64,000 nt of DNA. Source: Paracoccaceae bacterium. GTDB taxonomy: Bacteria; Pseudomonadota; Alphaproteobacteria; Rhodobacterales; Rhodobacteraceae. The notes beneath the pieces were generated by a model that did not search any database, was not told the DNA's origin, and saw nothing but the letters and a program-made list of their open reading frames with translations. The stretch lies in contig JAWPMR010000001.1 in NCBI GenBank assembly GCA_033344815.1, positions 4,202,136 to 4,266,135 on the forward strand, given 5' to 3'. A program made the translations under genes and the position numbers. This document shows positions 47,175 to 55,818 of the stretch, piece after piece (position 1 is the first letter of the stretch; each line of letters starts with the position of its first letter).

Positions 47175-48774
47175 TTTATCTTGTCCTTTTAATAGAAGTT
47201 GTCCGTGTTCAAACGGATCGGCGTTGACGCGTAAAACTGCGCGAAAGTTTGGAATGGCACCCGTCCAACGACACCTCTTTGCCTGCAAAGCTTTTCATGC
47301 GCCTCTGAGAATGTCAGGGGTCACTAGCCAAGCGGCTATCGGATTGAAAGGCACAAGTGTCGCCGAATTTATTTGCGGCATCTTTGTCGTGACATTCATT
47401 TCCGGTAATGAGGCTAAAGTAATGACGTTTTCGGTTTTCATAGATGTTTAACAAATTGTTGACGTGGGCTCAGAAAACCCCAAGCGGACAGGCTTGGTCA
47501 ACTTTAACGTCGAAAATTAGCCGCAAGTTAGGATACTTTCAACTTCGGGTTTTAGTTGTTCAACTCCAGATTAAAAAACGTGTCTATCACTCAACCCAAA
47601 AATCACCTGGTAAACACGCTTATGGCATCACTGAATATCGTTGAAATGCTGATTCGATGACCTGAGTTGCAATTCTCGTGATTCGACGCAGACTTCTATA
47701 CGCGAAGCCGATCCAAATAATCGTCACGACGCCCCATTCACTTCGAGTACGCGCACGCCACAAATTAACAATTATGTGCTAGGCGTATGCTGGTTGGAAT
47801 TTGTCTGAGCTTGGGCGCTATCGCCTATTCACACAGCCGCAAAAATCATGTTGTAGAGACCAACGGCACCGCAGTTTGGAGGCGCAAGAAGAGCTTCGTC
47901 ACAATTTCTTTTAATACGCTTAAGCGTCATAACATTTGCCAAAATGGCCGGCAAAAAAAAGCAGATTTACGTGGGATATTAATAGTAATCCGTAGTTCGC
48001 AATCATGACTTTTTGCCCCAGCAGCGAACAGAAGGATGAGTTGTTTCACAACGGGCAATTGATGAATTTTGGCAATTTCACAGAAGGTGTGCAGTTTGTT
48101 CCAAACCGGCGACGTTAACGTCGAACTCAAGAGGTAGCAGGTCAACTGATGTTACGAATGTATCTGGACTGGCTTTATTCTTTCCTGAAGTTTGTCTGTG
48201 CAACGCGTTTCCAGTTTGCTGCGACAGCTTTCAGAAAAAAATTATGTCAAGAGTTTGATCATCGTCATGGAATTACCGGTGGATTTTTCAATTCCTTCAC
48301 CACCCTTTTAAAGTGTGCATAAAACGAGGGGCATCTATCAGCCTGCCCCGCAAAAAAGGGGCGCATTCTACCTATTACAGAAAATGACCTAATAGCGATC
48401 AACGTGATGGGTGCGATCCCCGTTAAGCCTGTTGAAATGGGCGCATTCGATTGCTGCTTGGTTGATGTATGCGAAACGCGATGTGCGGTCTGTCCGGGCG
48501 AACTTCCATCAAAAACGTGCCAAACGCGCCGCGGAAAACCTGTTGATCCGTAGACGCGCATTTTAGACTGCGGTTTGGCGTCCATCACGCCATTGCTCTA
48601 GCCAAGCCTGAGGATACTAAACGGTTATCGCTTGCTGAAACGGTCGGGCAGTATCATCGCCTTCGGCACGGTTTTTCAAGCTACGCAGTGCCCAACGTTG
48701 ATTTGCGTTACTCCAAGCTTTTCAGGAATGGAGCTTCGTCAGACCTGTCCGACGTTGATTCCATTTTCGAAAAC
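47175..48774. other. AT-rich gene-poor stretch
   Basis: About 1.6 kb with no supported gene, visibly richer in A and T between about 47440 and 48270 than the surrounding genes. The promoter of the VPLPA-CTERM gene should lie at the left end. Open frames of 60-107 codons (for example 48265-48588 minus and 47444-47644 plus) have no recognisable motifs. A pair of competing hairpins at 48328-48362 is described separately. The region could be decayed foreign DNA. Confidence 0.5.
48328..48362. other. Two mutually exclusive hairpins
   Basis: GGGGCA (48328-48333) can pair with TGCCCC (48344-48349), or the same TGCCCC-containing strand can pair with GGGGC (48358-48362) over GCAAAAAA. The shared arm means only one can form at a time, as in attenuators. 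No gene is seen immediately downstream on either strand that would be controlled, so the meaning is unknown. Confidence 0.3.
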
Positions 48775-49080
48775 TTATGCGGCCGCCATCGGGGGGAGGC
48801 CGTCAACGATTACGATCTGTGCGGTGCATGCGCCTGATCTGTGTTTGCGCGCAGCCTGATACTCCGGTGAATTGTAGCAGGCCAGCGCCTGAGCCTTGCT
48901 TTCAAACGAGATGATCACATGACGTTGCCAGGGATCGCCTTCCAGCGTATCTGCAGTCCCGCCCCGAACCAGAAACTCTGCGCCGAACTTTGAGAAGGCG
49001 GCGGGTGCGTGCTGTTGATATCCGGCGTAGGCTATGGGATCCGTCACCGTAACGAAAGCAATCCAATAGGCTTTAGACAT
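48775..49080 (-). CDS. DUF1330 family protein
   Basis: A 101-residue DUF1330 protein, a dimeric ferredoxin-like (ABM-type) fold. The start SKAYWIAFVTVTDPIAYAGY and the ISFESKAQALACYNSPEYQAAR helix are diagnostic. Members often sit in catabolic operons, and function is mostly unknown. The gene starts within the preceding GntR gene (8-bp overlap), so it is translated together with the regulator and faces away from the catabolic genes. Confidence 0.9.
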   Translation of the reverse strand: MSKAYWIAFVTVTDPIAYAGYQQHAPAAFSKFGAEFLVRGGTADTLEGDPWQRHVIISFESKAQALACYNSPEYQAARKHRSGACTAQIVIVDGLPPMAAA

Positions 49081-49777
49081 CTAAATCCTGTCCTTTAGTT
49101 ACGGCGTTCAGGAACCTCTGCGCCGTGGCGGACGCGTCATCAATATGTGCGTCAACCGCGCGGCGAGCGGCTTTCGGGCCCTGATTGAGTGTGGCATCAT
49201 GGATCGCCGTCATATGGGCGAAACCAGGGCGTTGGCGTTCTTTGGCCGCGAGCGTGAGGGCACGAAGCCTGCTGATGCGCCCGTTCAGTCGTTGCACGAT
49301 TTCCCAAGCAACATCATGCCCCGCCTGATCGAATATCACCTCATAGAAATGCGTTGTCGCTTGCAGCAAATCGCGCCACGTTACGTCATCCAATGTAGTT
49401 TCGATGCCGTGAAGAGCCGACGTAAGTCGGTCTGCAAAAACCTCGTCATGGTTTTGTGCGCATGCCGCGACTGCGGAGCCCTCCAGTTGACGCCGTATGT
49501 CATAGATTTGTCTGGCCTGTTGCCAATCCAGCTTTGCGACGATCGGTCCGCGATTGGGGATGATCTCGACAAGACCTTCAGCTTCCAGAAACCGTATTGT
49601 CTCACGGATCACGGTACGGCTGACGCCAAGCTGTTCACACAAGGGCCGTTCTACAAGCCTTTCGCCAGGTGCAAAGTGACCCTCAATGATCGCAGTCCTC
49701 ATGCGGTCTTGGACGATATCTCGCAAAGTCTGCGGAGCAGTGTCGATTTTGAGCAAGGTATTTTTCTCAGGAGTCAT
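49073..49777 (-). CDS. GntR family regulator, FCD/FadR subfamily
   Basis: A 234-residue GntR regulator. The N-terminal winged helix includes VQDRMRTAIIEGHFAPGERLVERPLCEQLGVSRTVIRETIRFLEAEGLVEI, and a helical FCD ligand domain occupies about residues 90-220 with His-containing motifs (HFYEVIFDQAGH, FAHMTAIHDA) that can bind a metal and carboxylate ligand. It is divergent from the DUF1185-to-ALDH operon across 100 bp containing an operator palindrome. It likely represses that operon and responds to a pathway acid. Confidence 0.93.
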   Translation of the reverse strand: MTPEKNTLLKIDTAPQTLRDIVQDRMRTAIIEGHFAPGERLVERPLCEQLGVSRTVIRETIRFLEAEGLVEIIPNRGPIVAKLDWQQARQIYDIRRQLEGSAVAACAQNHDEVFADRLTSALHGIETTLDDVTWRDLLQATTHFYEVIFDQAGHDVAWEIVQRLNGRISRLRALTLAAKERQRPGFAHMTAIHDATLNQGPKAARRAVDAHIDDASATAQRFLNAVTKGQDLDV

Positions 49778-49817
49778 GCGGCGTCCCTAACATCCGGAAG
49801 GCTGGGCAACAAGAATG

Positions 49818-49847
49818 TTGACATATCGTATGATGGTATACCATAAT
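49818..49847 (+). promoter_or_regulatory. Promoter with embedded GntR-type operator
   Basis: TTGACA (49818-49823) and CATAAT (49842-49847) with an 18-bp spacer form a promoter for the catabolic operon. The perfect palindrome ATGGTATACCAT (49833-49844) sits in the spacer and overlaps the -10 box. This resembles the TGGTATACCA-type operators of FCD-GntR regulators. The divergent GntR gene starts 41 bp from the -35 box, so one bound dimer could block both directions. Confidence 0.75.
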
Positions 49848-49877
49848 ATCATCTAAAAGACCATCAAAGGATTTCCC

Positions 49878-50480
49878 ATGCCAGCCATGATCAGAAAAAA
49901 GCTTTTGCACGTTGAGACCACGCTTATTGAAGGTGGCAAGCCCGCGCAGATTCCCTTGACGCTGATCGCTGCGATTGCGGTGATCCGGAACCCTTGGGCC
50001 GGTCTGGGTTTTGTCGATGATCTGGCTCCTGCGATCCGGGATTGTGCACCGGGGCTTGGTGAATTGCTCACTGGGATGGTTCTGGACGCCTCCGGGGGAG
50101 GTGACAAAGTCGAGGGGTATGGCAAATCCGCGATTGTGGGATTGAACGGCGAAGTCGAGCACGCATCGGCGTTGATCCACACGCTGCATTTTGGCAACCA
50201 CTATCGAAACGCGGTCGGTGCAAAATCCTATCTTTCATTCTGCAATACACGCGGGCCGGCCAACGCACCGCTGATGATCCCCCTGATGGATAAACACGAT
50301 GGTGGCAAGCGGTCCCATTACCTGACGATCCAGACATCCGTTGGGGACGCGCCGGCAGCAGATGAAATCCTGATAGCACTGGGCGCGTCCATCGGGGGTC
50401 GTCCGCACCATCGTATTGGAGATCGCTATCAAGACCTCAGGGAGTTGGGCCATGACGCTGACAACCCTGCTGCTGTCTGA
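49878..50480 (+). CDS. DUF1185 family protein (amino acid synthesis family)
   Basis: A 200-residue DUF1185 protein, annotated in databases as amino acid synthesis family without proven reaction. Visible features are KLLHVETTLIEGGKPAQIPL, AIAVIRNPWAGLGFVDDLAP, the VEGYGKSAIVGLNGEVEHASALIHTLHFGNHYR core, with His residues that could be catalytic or metal-binding, and a C-terminal DRYQDLREL. It is first in the operon, 100 bp from the divergent GntR gene, and its end overlaps the hydrolase gene by 29 bp. Its presence in degradative operons suggests a catabolic enzyme. Confidence 0.88.
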   Translation: MPAMIRKKLLHVETTLIEGGKPAQIPLTLIAAIAVIRNPWAGLGFVDDLAPAIRDCAPGLGELLTGMVLDASGGGDKVEGYGKSAIVGLNGEVEHASALIHTLHFGNHYRNAVGAKSYLSFCNTRGPANAPLMIPLMDKHDGGKRSHYLTIQTSVGDAPAADEILIALGASIGGRPHHRIGDRYQDLRELGHDADNPAAV

Positions 50481-51258
50481 AACCAATCGAAAAGTGACCT
50501 TCCGCAGGCGCGGGAAAGGTGAACCCTTGGTGCTTATTCACGGGGTAGGAATGCAATCTGCCGCTTGGGCGCCCCAAATTGCCGAATTTGCGAAACACTA
50601 CTGTGTCATCGCGCTGGACATGCCCGGCCATGGGGGAAGCGACCCGTTGCCGACAGAAAGCCAACTGACGGATTACGTGGCATGGTGCCGTGCTACCCTT
50701 GAAGACTTGAACATCGCTCCCGTCAACTTGGTGGGGCATTCGATGGGCGCTTTGATCGCTGGGGGCGTTGCGGTGTCTTATCCGCATCTTGTCCGACGTA
50801 TCGCCCTGTTGAACGCGGTGTTCCGGCGCGATGAAGCGGCCAAAGCGGCCGTTAAAGCGCGGGCGGCTGAGATCAGGAACGGCAAAGTCGATCTTGAAAC
50901 GCCGTTGGCGCGCTGGTTCGGGGATGAGGACGCAAAGGCGCGCGCGCAGGTGGCCATGTGGCTGAGCGCAATAGATGTTGACGGTTATGCGACAGCCTAC
51001 GGTGCTTTCGCGCAGGGTGATGCAATCTATGCACGGCGGTTTGCGGAAATCGCATGCCCGTGTTTGGCCCTGACCGGGGAGGGTGACCCAAATTCCACAC
51101 CTGCGATGGCCCAAGCTATGGCGGACACTGTGCAAGACGGGGTTGCAATCACACTCCCGGGTCATCGGCACATGGTGAACTTGACGGCTGTTGCGGACGT
51201 GAATGCCCAGCTTCGGACATGGTTGAAACGCCCGATTCACCAAAAGGAAATGCAATGA
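50452..51258 (+). CDS. Alpha/beta fold hydrolase
   Basis: A 268-residue hydrolase. The oxyanion motif LIHGVGMQSAAWAPQI is near residue 29, nucleophile Ser97 is in VGHSMGALIAGG, the acid is probably the Asp in LTGEGDPNSTP, and the His is in GHRHMVNL. It has the length of carbon-carbon or enol-lactone/amide hydrolases. The start is ATG 50452, preceded by AGGGAG, within the DUF1185 gene. The stop overlaps the flavin reductase start by 4 bp (ATGA). In this operon it probably hydrolyses a lactone, ester or amide made by the monooxygenase. Confidence 0.88.
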   Translation: MTLTTLLLSETNRKVTFRRRGKGEPLVLIHGVGMQSAAWAPQIAEFAKHYCVIALDMPGHGGSDPLPTESQLTDYVAWCRATLEDLNIAPVNLVGHSMGALIAGGVAVSYPHLVRRIALLNAVFRRDEAAKAAVKARAAEIRNGKVDLETPLARWFGDEDAKARAQVAMWLSAIDVDGYATAYGAFAQGDAIYARRFAEIACPCLALTGEGDPNSTPAMAQAMADTVQDGVAITLPGHRHMVNLTAVADVNAQLRTWLKRPIHQKEMQ

Positions 51259-52172
51259 AGCCGCTTGATCGACGGACCCTGCGCAATGCGTTTGGGACAT
51301 TCATGACCGGTGTGACAGTCGTGACGACCTGCGATCATCAGGGCAATCCACTGGGATTTACGGCCAATTCGTTCACATCCGTTTCTTTGGACCCGCCGTT
51401 GGTCCTGGTTTGCCTTGCGAACTCATCGCAGAACTACGAGGCAATTAGGAGTACGAAAGGTTTTGCGGTGAATGTCCTTTCCGAACTGCAGATTGAGGTT
51501 TCCAATACCTTTGCGCGTCCGGTTGAAAATCGCTTTGCTAGTGTAGGCTGGCGCATGGGCCCCAAAGGATCACCGATTTTGGAGGGCGTTTCAGCATGGT
51601 TTGATTGCAGCATGCACAAAATTGTCGAAGCGGGCGATCACGTCATTCTGATGGGTGAGGTAGAAGGTTTTGAGTATACGTCGACGCCCGGCCTTGGGTA
51701 TGTGCGCGGGGCCTATGTCACGCCGACCGCAACGGCCAATGCGCTTGGCGCATCAACCCGTTTGGTCATATCAACCCTGATCGAGCGGGATGGTGAAATT
51801 CTTTTGGTTGATGACGGACATGGCGGTCTGGCGCTCCCTGAAATGCTGGTCGATGGTGAGGGCGCTTCGGCGGCTGCCTGTAAACTCATTGCTGCTACCG
51901 GTCTGCAGGCCGCGCCGGGGTTTGTCTACTCGGTCTTTGAGGATGTGCGCTATAAGCGTCAGCATATCTCGTTCCTGTGTCAATCGGTCCAAGGGACGCC
52001 GCAGAGGGGTGCGTTCGTGCCGCTGTCAACTGCGGCGCTGGATGATGTTTCCAATCCTGCAACGCTTACAATGCTGGAGCGGTTCGCCGAAGAAACGAAA
52101 CTGGGAAATTATGGCATTTATTATGGCGACCACGCCGCGGGTGAAGTCCGCCCAATAGTGCAGGGGAGGTAA
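51255..52172 (+). CDS. Flavin reductase fused to a degenerate Nudix-like domain
   Basis: A 305-residue two-domain protein. Residues 1-155 are a flavin reductase (HpaC/FMN-red type: FGTFMTGVTVVTT, GFTANSFTSVSLDPPLVLVCLA, ARPVENRFA, GDHVILMGEV) supplying reduced flavin to a monooxygenase. Residues 168-285 look like a Nudix fold: STLIERDGEILLVDDGHGGLALPEMLVDGEGASAAACKLIAATGLQ occupies the Nudix-box position, but the catalytic RE..EE residues are absent (CKLIAATG). The tail domain may sense or bind nucleotide. The start ATG 51255 overlaps the hydrolase stop. The LLM monooxygenase gene follows after 3 bp. Confidence 0.85.
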   Translation: MKPLDRRTLRNAFGTFMTGVTVVTTCDHQGNPLGFTANSFTSVSLDPPLVLVCLANSSQNYEAIRSTKGFAVNVLSELQIEVSNTFARPVENRFASVGWRMGPKGSPILEGVSAWFDCSMHKIVEAGDHVILMGEVEGFEYTSTPGLGYVRGAYVTPTATANALGASTRLVISTLIERDGEILLVDDGHGGLALPEMLVDGEGASAAACKLIAATGLQAAPGFVYSVFEDVRYKRQHISFLCQSVQGTPQRGAFVPLSTAALDDVSNPATLTMLERFAEETKLGNYGIYYGDHAAGEVRPIVQGR

Positions 52173-52175
52173 CAC

Positions 52176-53213
52176 ATGCGTTTTTCGCTTTTCGTTCATA
52201 TGGAGCGCATTTCACCCGATCAGGATCAAAAACAGTTATATGACGATTTCATTGCCCTGTCGAAAATAGCCGATGAAGGTGGCATGCATGCGGTCTGGAC
52301 AGGCGAGCATCACGGAATGGACTTTACCATCGCGCCAAATCCGTTTTTGAACCTGATCGATCTGGCGCGTCAAACCAAGAAGGTGCGTCTGGGAACCGGT
52401 ACGATCATTGCCCCTTTCTGGCACCCAATCCGTTTGGCTGGTGAGGCGGCGATGACGGATATGATCGTTGAGGGCCGGCTCGAATTGGGCGTCGCGCGCG
52501 GGGCGTATAATTTCGAATACGAGCGTATGGTACCGGGGATGGACGCCTGGGATGCAGGCCAACGCATGCGCGAATTGATCCCTGCCGTTCAGGGGTTGTG
52601 GAAGGGCGATTATGCCCAAGAAGGCACCTATCATTCCTTTCCAAAATCATCGTCATCCCCGAAGCCGGTGCAGCAAGGCGGCCCTCCCATCTGGGTTGCG
52701 GCTCGCGATCCGAACAGCCATGAATTTGCCATTGCCAACTGCTGCCACGTTCAGGTTACCCCGCTTTGGCAGGGGGACGACGAGATCACCAAGTTGATGG
52801 ACACATTCAAGGCCGCTTGCGCCAAGCTTTCCGATGTACCTCGACCTGAAATAATGCTGTTGAACCACACCTATATCGCCTCGGACGCCGATGATGCGCG
52901 ACAGGCAGCCGAAGAGATCAATCGTTTTTATTGCTATTTCGGCGCATGGTTCAAGAACGAGCGTCCTGTATCACAAGGGCTGATCGACCCTCTGACCGAA
53001 GAAGAAATTGCCAATCACCCGTTCTATTCCGCGGAGGCGATGTTGCGTGACAACGTCATTGCGACGGCGCAGGATGCGGTTGCTCGGATCAAGGGCTACG
53101 AAACCCTCGGATATGATGAATACGCGTTTTGGATCGATAGTGGTATGAGTTTCGAGCGCAAGAAAGCGTCGCTGGAGCGGTTCATCAAGGACGTCATGCC
53201 CGCTTTTGATTAG
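52176..53213 (+). CDS. Luciferase-like (LLM) flavin-dependent monooxygenase
   Basis: A 345-residue TIM-barrel monooxygenase of the bacterial luciferase family, using reduced flavin from the adjacent reductase. The barrel features ADEGGMHAVWTGEHHGMDFTIAPNPF, VRLGTGTIIAPFWHPIRLAGEAAMTDMIVEGRLELGVARGAYNFEYER and a C-terminal helix region are typical. AGGGGAGG precedes the ATG. With the reductase it forms a two-component oxygenase that probably inserts oxygen or cleaves a C-C or C-N bond in the pathway substrate. Confidence 0.93.
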   Translation: MRFSLFVHMERISPDQDQKQLYDDFIALSKIADEGGMHAVWTGEHHGMDFTIAPNPFLNLIDLARQTKKVRLGTGTIIAPFWHPIRLAGEAAMTDMIVEGRLELGVARGAYNFEYERMVPGMDAWDAGQRMRELIPAVQGLWKGDYAQEGTYHSFPKSSSSPKPVQQGGPPIWVAARDPNSHEFAIANCCHVQVTPLWQGDDEITKLMDTFKAACAKLSDVPRPEIMLLNHTYIASDADDARQAAEEINRFYCYFGAWFKNERPVSQGLIDPLTEEEIANHPFYSAEAMLRDNVIATAQDAVARIKGYETLGYDEYAFWIDSGMSFERKKASLERFIKDVMPAFD

Positions 53214-53223
53214 GGGATAGCTT

Positions 53224-54690
53224 ATGCAGCATTTTCAGCACTACATCGACGGCGCATTTCTGAATGGTTCGGCTCAATTTGAAAGCCGGGATCCTGCAAC
53301 GGGTCAGGTTTGGGCGATGATGCCAGAAGCCCGGGCTGAAGATGTGAATGCGGCCGTGGACGCCGCTGCTGCAGCATTTATCTCTCCCGAATGGGCCGGA
53401 ACAACCGCTTCGACCCGCGGGAAACTATTGCTGCGTTTGGCGGATCTTATTGCTGAGAACGCGCAGGTTTTGGCAACATTGGAAACCCGCGATACTGGCA
53501 AGATCATTCGCGAAACATCCGCCCAGATTGCCTATGTTGCGGAGTATTACCGCTACTACGCGGGCCTCGCAGACAAGATCGAAGGGGCGCATCTGCCCAT
53601 CGACAAACCCGACATGGAAGTATGGCTGCGCCGCGAACCGATTGGTGTCGTTGCGGCGATCGTGCCATGGAATTCGCAGTTGTTTTTATCGGCCGTGAAA
53701 ATCGGTCCCGCGCTGGCCGCAGGGTGTACCGTCGTCCTTAAGGCCTCGGAGGAGGGACCGGCGCCGATGCTGGAGTTCGCGCGGATCTTTGATCAGGCAG
53801 GCTTTCCAAAGGGCGTCTTGAACGTGATCACCGGATTTGGGGCCGAATGTGGGGCGGTTTTGACCCGCCACCCAAAAGTCGATCACATTGCGTTCACGGG
53901 TGGACCGGAAACCGCGCGCCACATCGTAAAGAACTCAGCGGCAAACCTTGCCTCGACATCGCTGGAACTGGGCGGCAAATCGCCGTTTATCGTGTTTGAA
54001 GATGCTGATATCGAAAGCGCGGTGAATGCTCAGGTTTCGGGTATTTTTGCCGCTACCGGGCAAAGCTGTGTGGCGGGATCCCGGTTGATTGTCTCCAACA
54101 AGATCAAAGATGTTTTCCTTGCCCGCCTCAAAGAAAAGGCAGAAGCCGTTGTCATTGGCCCCCCCGATGACATGGCCACTGAAATCGGACCGCTATGCAC
54201 CAAGGGCCAGTTGCAAAGAGCCATTGATTTGATTGCGGTATCTGAAAAAGTGGGGGCGCGGATTATTACCGGTGGCAAGGCGCTGGACCGCGCAGGACTC
54301 TATTTCGAACCGACAATCGTCGATTGCTCTGACGCGCCCGATGCTGCCTGCCTGACAAACGAGTTCTTTGGCCCTGTCCTTTGCGTTCAGAGCTTTGACA
54401 CAGAGGGGCAGGCGCTGGAGATCGCAAATGACACGGCATTCGGACTTGCGTCTGGCGTTTTCACAAAGGATCTGACCCGCGCCCATCGTATGATCCGTGG
54501 CATCCGGGCAGGCATCGTGTGGGTAAACACCTACCGCGCAGTGAGCCCTATCGTGCCCTTTGGAGGTTCCGGTCTCAGCGGTCATGGCCGTGAGGGAGGC
54601 CTGCAAGCGGCTCTCGACTACACCACCACGAAAGCCGTTTGGTTGCGCACCAGCGACGATCCGATCCCTGACCCCTTTGTAATGCGTTGA
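53224..54690 (+). CDS. Aldehyde dehydrogenase
   Basis: A 488-residue NAD(P)-dependent aldehyde dehydrogenase. Asn150 (VPWNSQ), Glu248 (LELGGK) and the catalytic Cys282 (GQSCVAGSR) are present. VFFGPV-type NEFFGPVLCVQ and PFGGSGLSGHGREGG near the C-terminus complete the fold. Similarity to betaine/gamma-aminobutyraldehyde-type enzymes is suggested by the N-terminal arrangement. It is last in the operon, 10 bp after the monooxygenase, and probably oxidises the aldehyde released by it to an acid. Confidence 0.94.
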   Translation: MQHFQHYIDGAFLNGSAQFESRDPATGQVWAMMPEARAEDVNAAVDAAAAAFISPEWAGTTASTRGKLLLRLADLIAENAQVLATLETRDTGKIIRETSAQIAYVAEYYRYYAGLADKIEGAHLPIDKPDMEVWLRREPIGVVAAIVPWNSQLFLSAVKIGPALAAGCTVVLKASEEGPAPMLEFARIFDQAGFPKGVLNVITGFGAECGAVLTRHPKVDHIAFTGGPETARHIVKNSAANLASTSLELGGKSPFIVFEDADIESAVNAQVSGIFAATGQSCVAGSRLIVSNKIKDVFLARLKEKAEAVVIGPPDDMATEIGPLCTKGQLQRAIDLIAVSEKVGARIITGGKALDRAGLYFEPTIVDCSDAPDAACLTNEFFGPVLCVQSFDTEGQALEIANDTAFGLASGVFTKDLTRAHRMIRGIRAGIVWVNTYRAVSPIVPFGGSGLSGHGREGGLQAALDYTTTKAVWLRTSDDPIPDPFVMR

Positions 54691-55224
54691 TCTCGTGACG
54701 CCTCAGAAATCATTTCCCGTTGAGACCGCATATCGCCGGGCGCAAAAGACCATCATCAGATCTTGCACGAATGCATTTGCGAATACTGGTCTGTGGGCGA
54801 TGTGTTTTTTGAGCAAAAGTAGGGCCATTACGAAAGCGCGCACTTCGCGCGCTGGCAAACAACACGGTTGATCGTGCGAGGATCACCCGGTAGCGGCTGT
54901 GCCACCAGAGTGTGCTTGCTGCGCGTCGTTCTTGCTGCAATCGGGATACGCATGCATGTCAGATCTTTCCTCAGAAAGCTGGTCTGGGTCAAAGGCCTCG
55001 AAATTTCAGTTCCGAGGTTACTTTGGGGCAGCGCATTTACGCCTCGCGGGCATCCCCGGAACTGAATTCGGTATGTTTGAACTCCGCTTTCGGCGCTTCC
55101 GGTACATGCGCGTCAGCCATAAGAATTATGGCGTGCCGGGTCCTGCGCGCCGCGCCCATGGCGATTTTCTCAGCAACCGGGACGCATAAGCCAATGCCGT
55201 TCCTTATACTTTCTCGGCAGGTCG
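54691..55224. other. Gene-poor stretch after the catabolic operon
   Basis: About 530 bp between the convergent ALDH and tlpA-like genes. Frames at 54710-54940 and 54899-55189 are unrecognised. A 10-bp inverted repeat, TTCAGTTCCG (55005-55014) and CGGAACTGAA (55057-55066), with a 42-bp spacer, is the only structure I can see; it is not followed by a T-run. Confidence 0.45.
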
Positions 55225-55794
55225 CTATTCAGTGATAGCAGCCTTTATGATAGCCTTGGCGCTGTCACTTGCCCAATCCGCATCTCCGCGTAATCTTGCC
55301 ACTTCGCGCCCCTGGGGATCGATCAGGACTGTAATTGGCAAGCCGAAGATCCCCATCTGACTTGCGAGGGCCTGTTTTGGATCCTGATGGCGCGGCAGAT
55401 TGTCAACGCCGATTTCGGTAAAGAATTTTTGGATGCCGGCAGGCGAATTCCGTCCGGTCGCAATCGTAACCACCTCAAAATTGTCGCCGCCAAATTCAGC
55501 CTGCAATTCGGAGAGTTGAGGCATTTCTTTGCGGCAGGGCGCGCACCATGTGGCCCAGAAATTCAAGAGGATGTATTTTCCTTCATAAGCCTTGAGAGAT
55601 TGCTTGCCGGCACCATCCGCCAGGTCAAAATTTGCTGCTGAAACCGCTTCAGGGACGTCGTGAAAAACCAGTTTTTTCATATCGCCTTCGCGCAACAAGG
55701 CCGCTTGGGTCAAATCGGCTTCAGCCCCCGTCGGAGCCAAGATTGCGCCCGCGCCAAGGGCCGTATAAACGAGCGCTGCAAGTATTCTTTTCAT
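55225..55794 (-). CDS. TlpA-type thiol-disulfide oxidoreductase
   Basis: A 189-residue periplasmic thioredoxin-like protein. A signal peptide/anchor ([21 protein letters not shown]) precedes a TlpA/ResA-type domain with the redox centre WATWCAPC (Cys84, Cys87), the [13 protein letters not shown] insert typical of the family, and the cis-Pro loop [13 protein letters not shown]. It may keep apocytochrome c cysteines reduced or act on other periplasmic disulfides. The start is ATG 55794 with GGAGGGG upstream. It is divergent from argH with only 24 bp between, so promoters overlap coding sequence. Confidence 0.9.
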   Translation of the reverse strand: MKRILAALVYTALGAGAILAPTGAEADLTQAALLREGDMKKLVFHDVPEAVSAANFDLADGAGKQSLKAYEGKYILLNFWATWCAPCRKEMPQLSELQAEFGGDNFEVVTIATGRNSPAGIQKFFTEIGVDNLPRHQDPKQALASQMGIFGLPITVLIDPQGREVARLRGDADWASDSAKAIIKAAITE

Positions 55795-55818
55795 TTCCCC
55801 TCCGAAGGGTTCAAGACC

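Noticed and set aside
48265-48588. 107-codon minus-strand frame in the AT-rich region
   Set aside because: Spans the competing hairpins, with no recognisable motif or start signal.
54899-55189. 96-codon plus-strand frame after the aldehyde dehydrogenase gene
   Set aside because: Overlaps other open frames of equal quality, with no domain or ribosome site.
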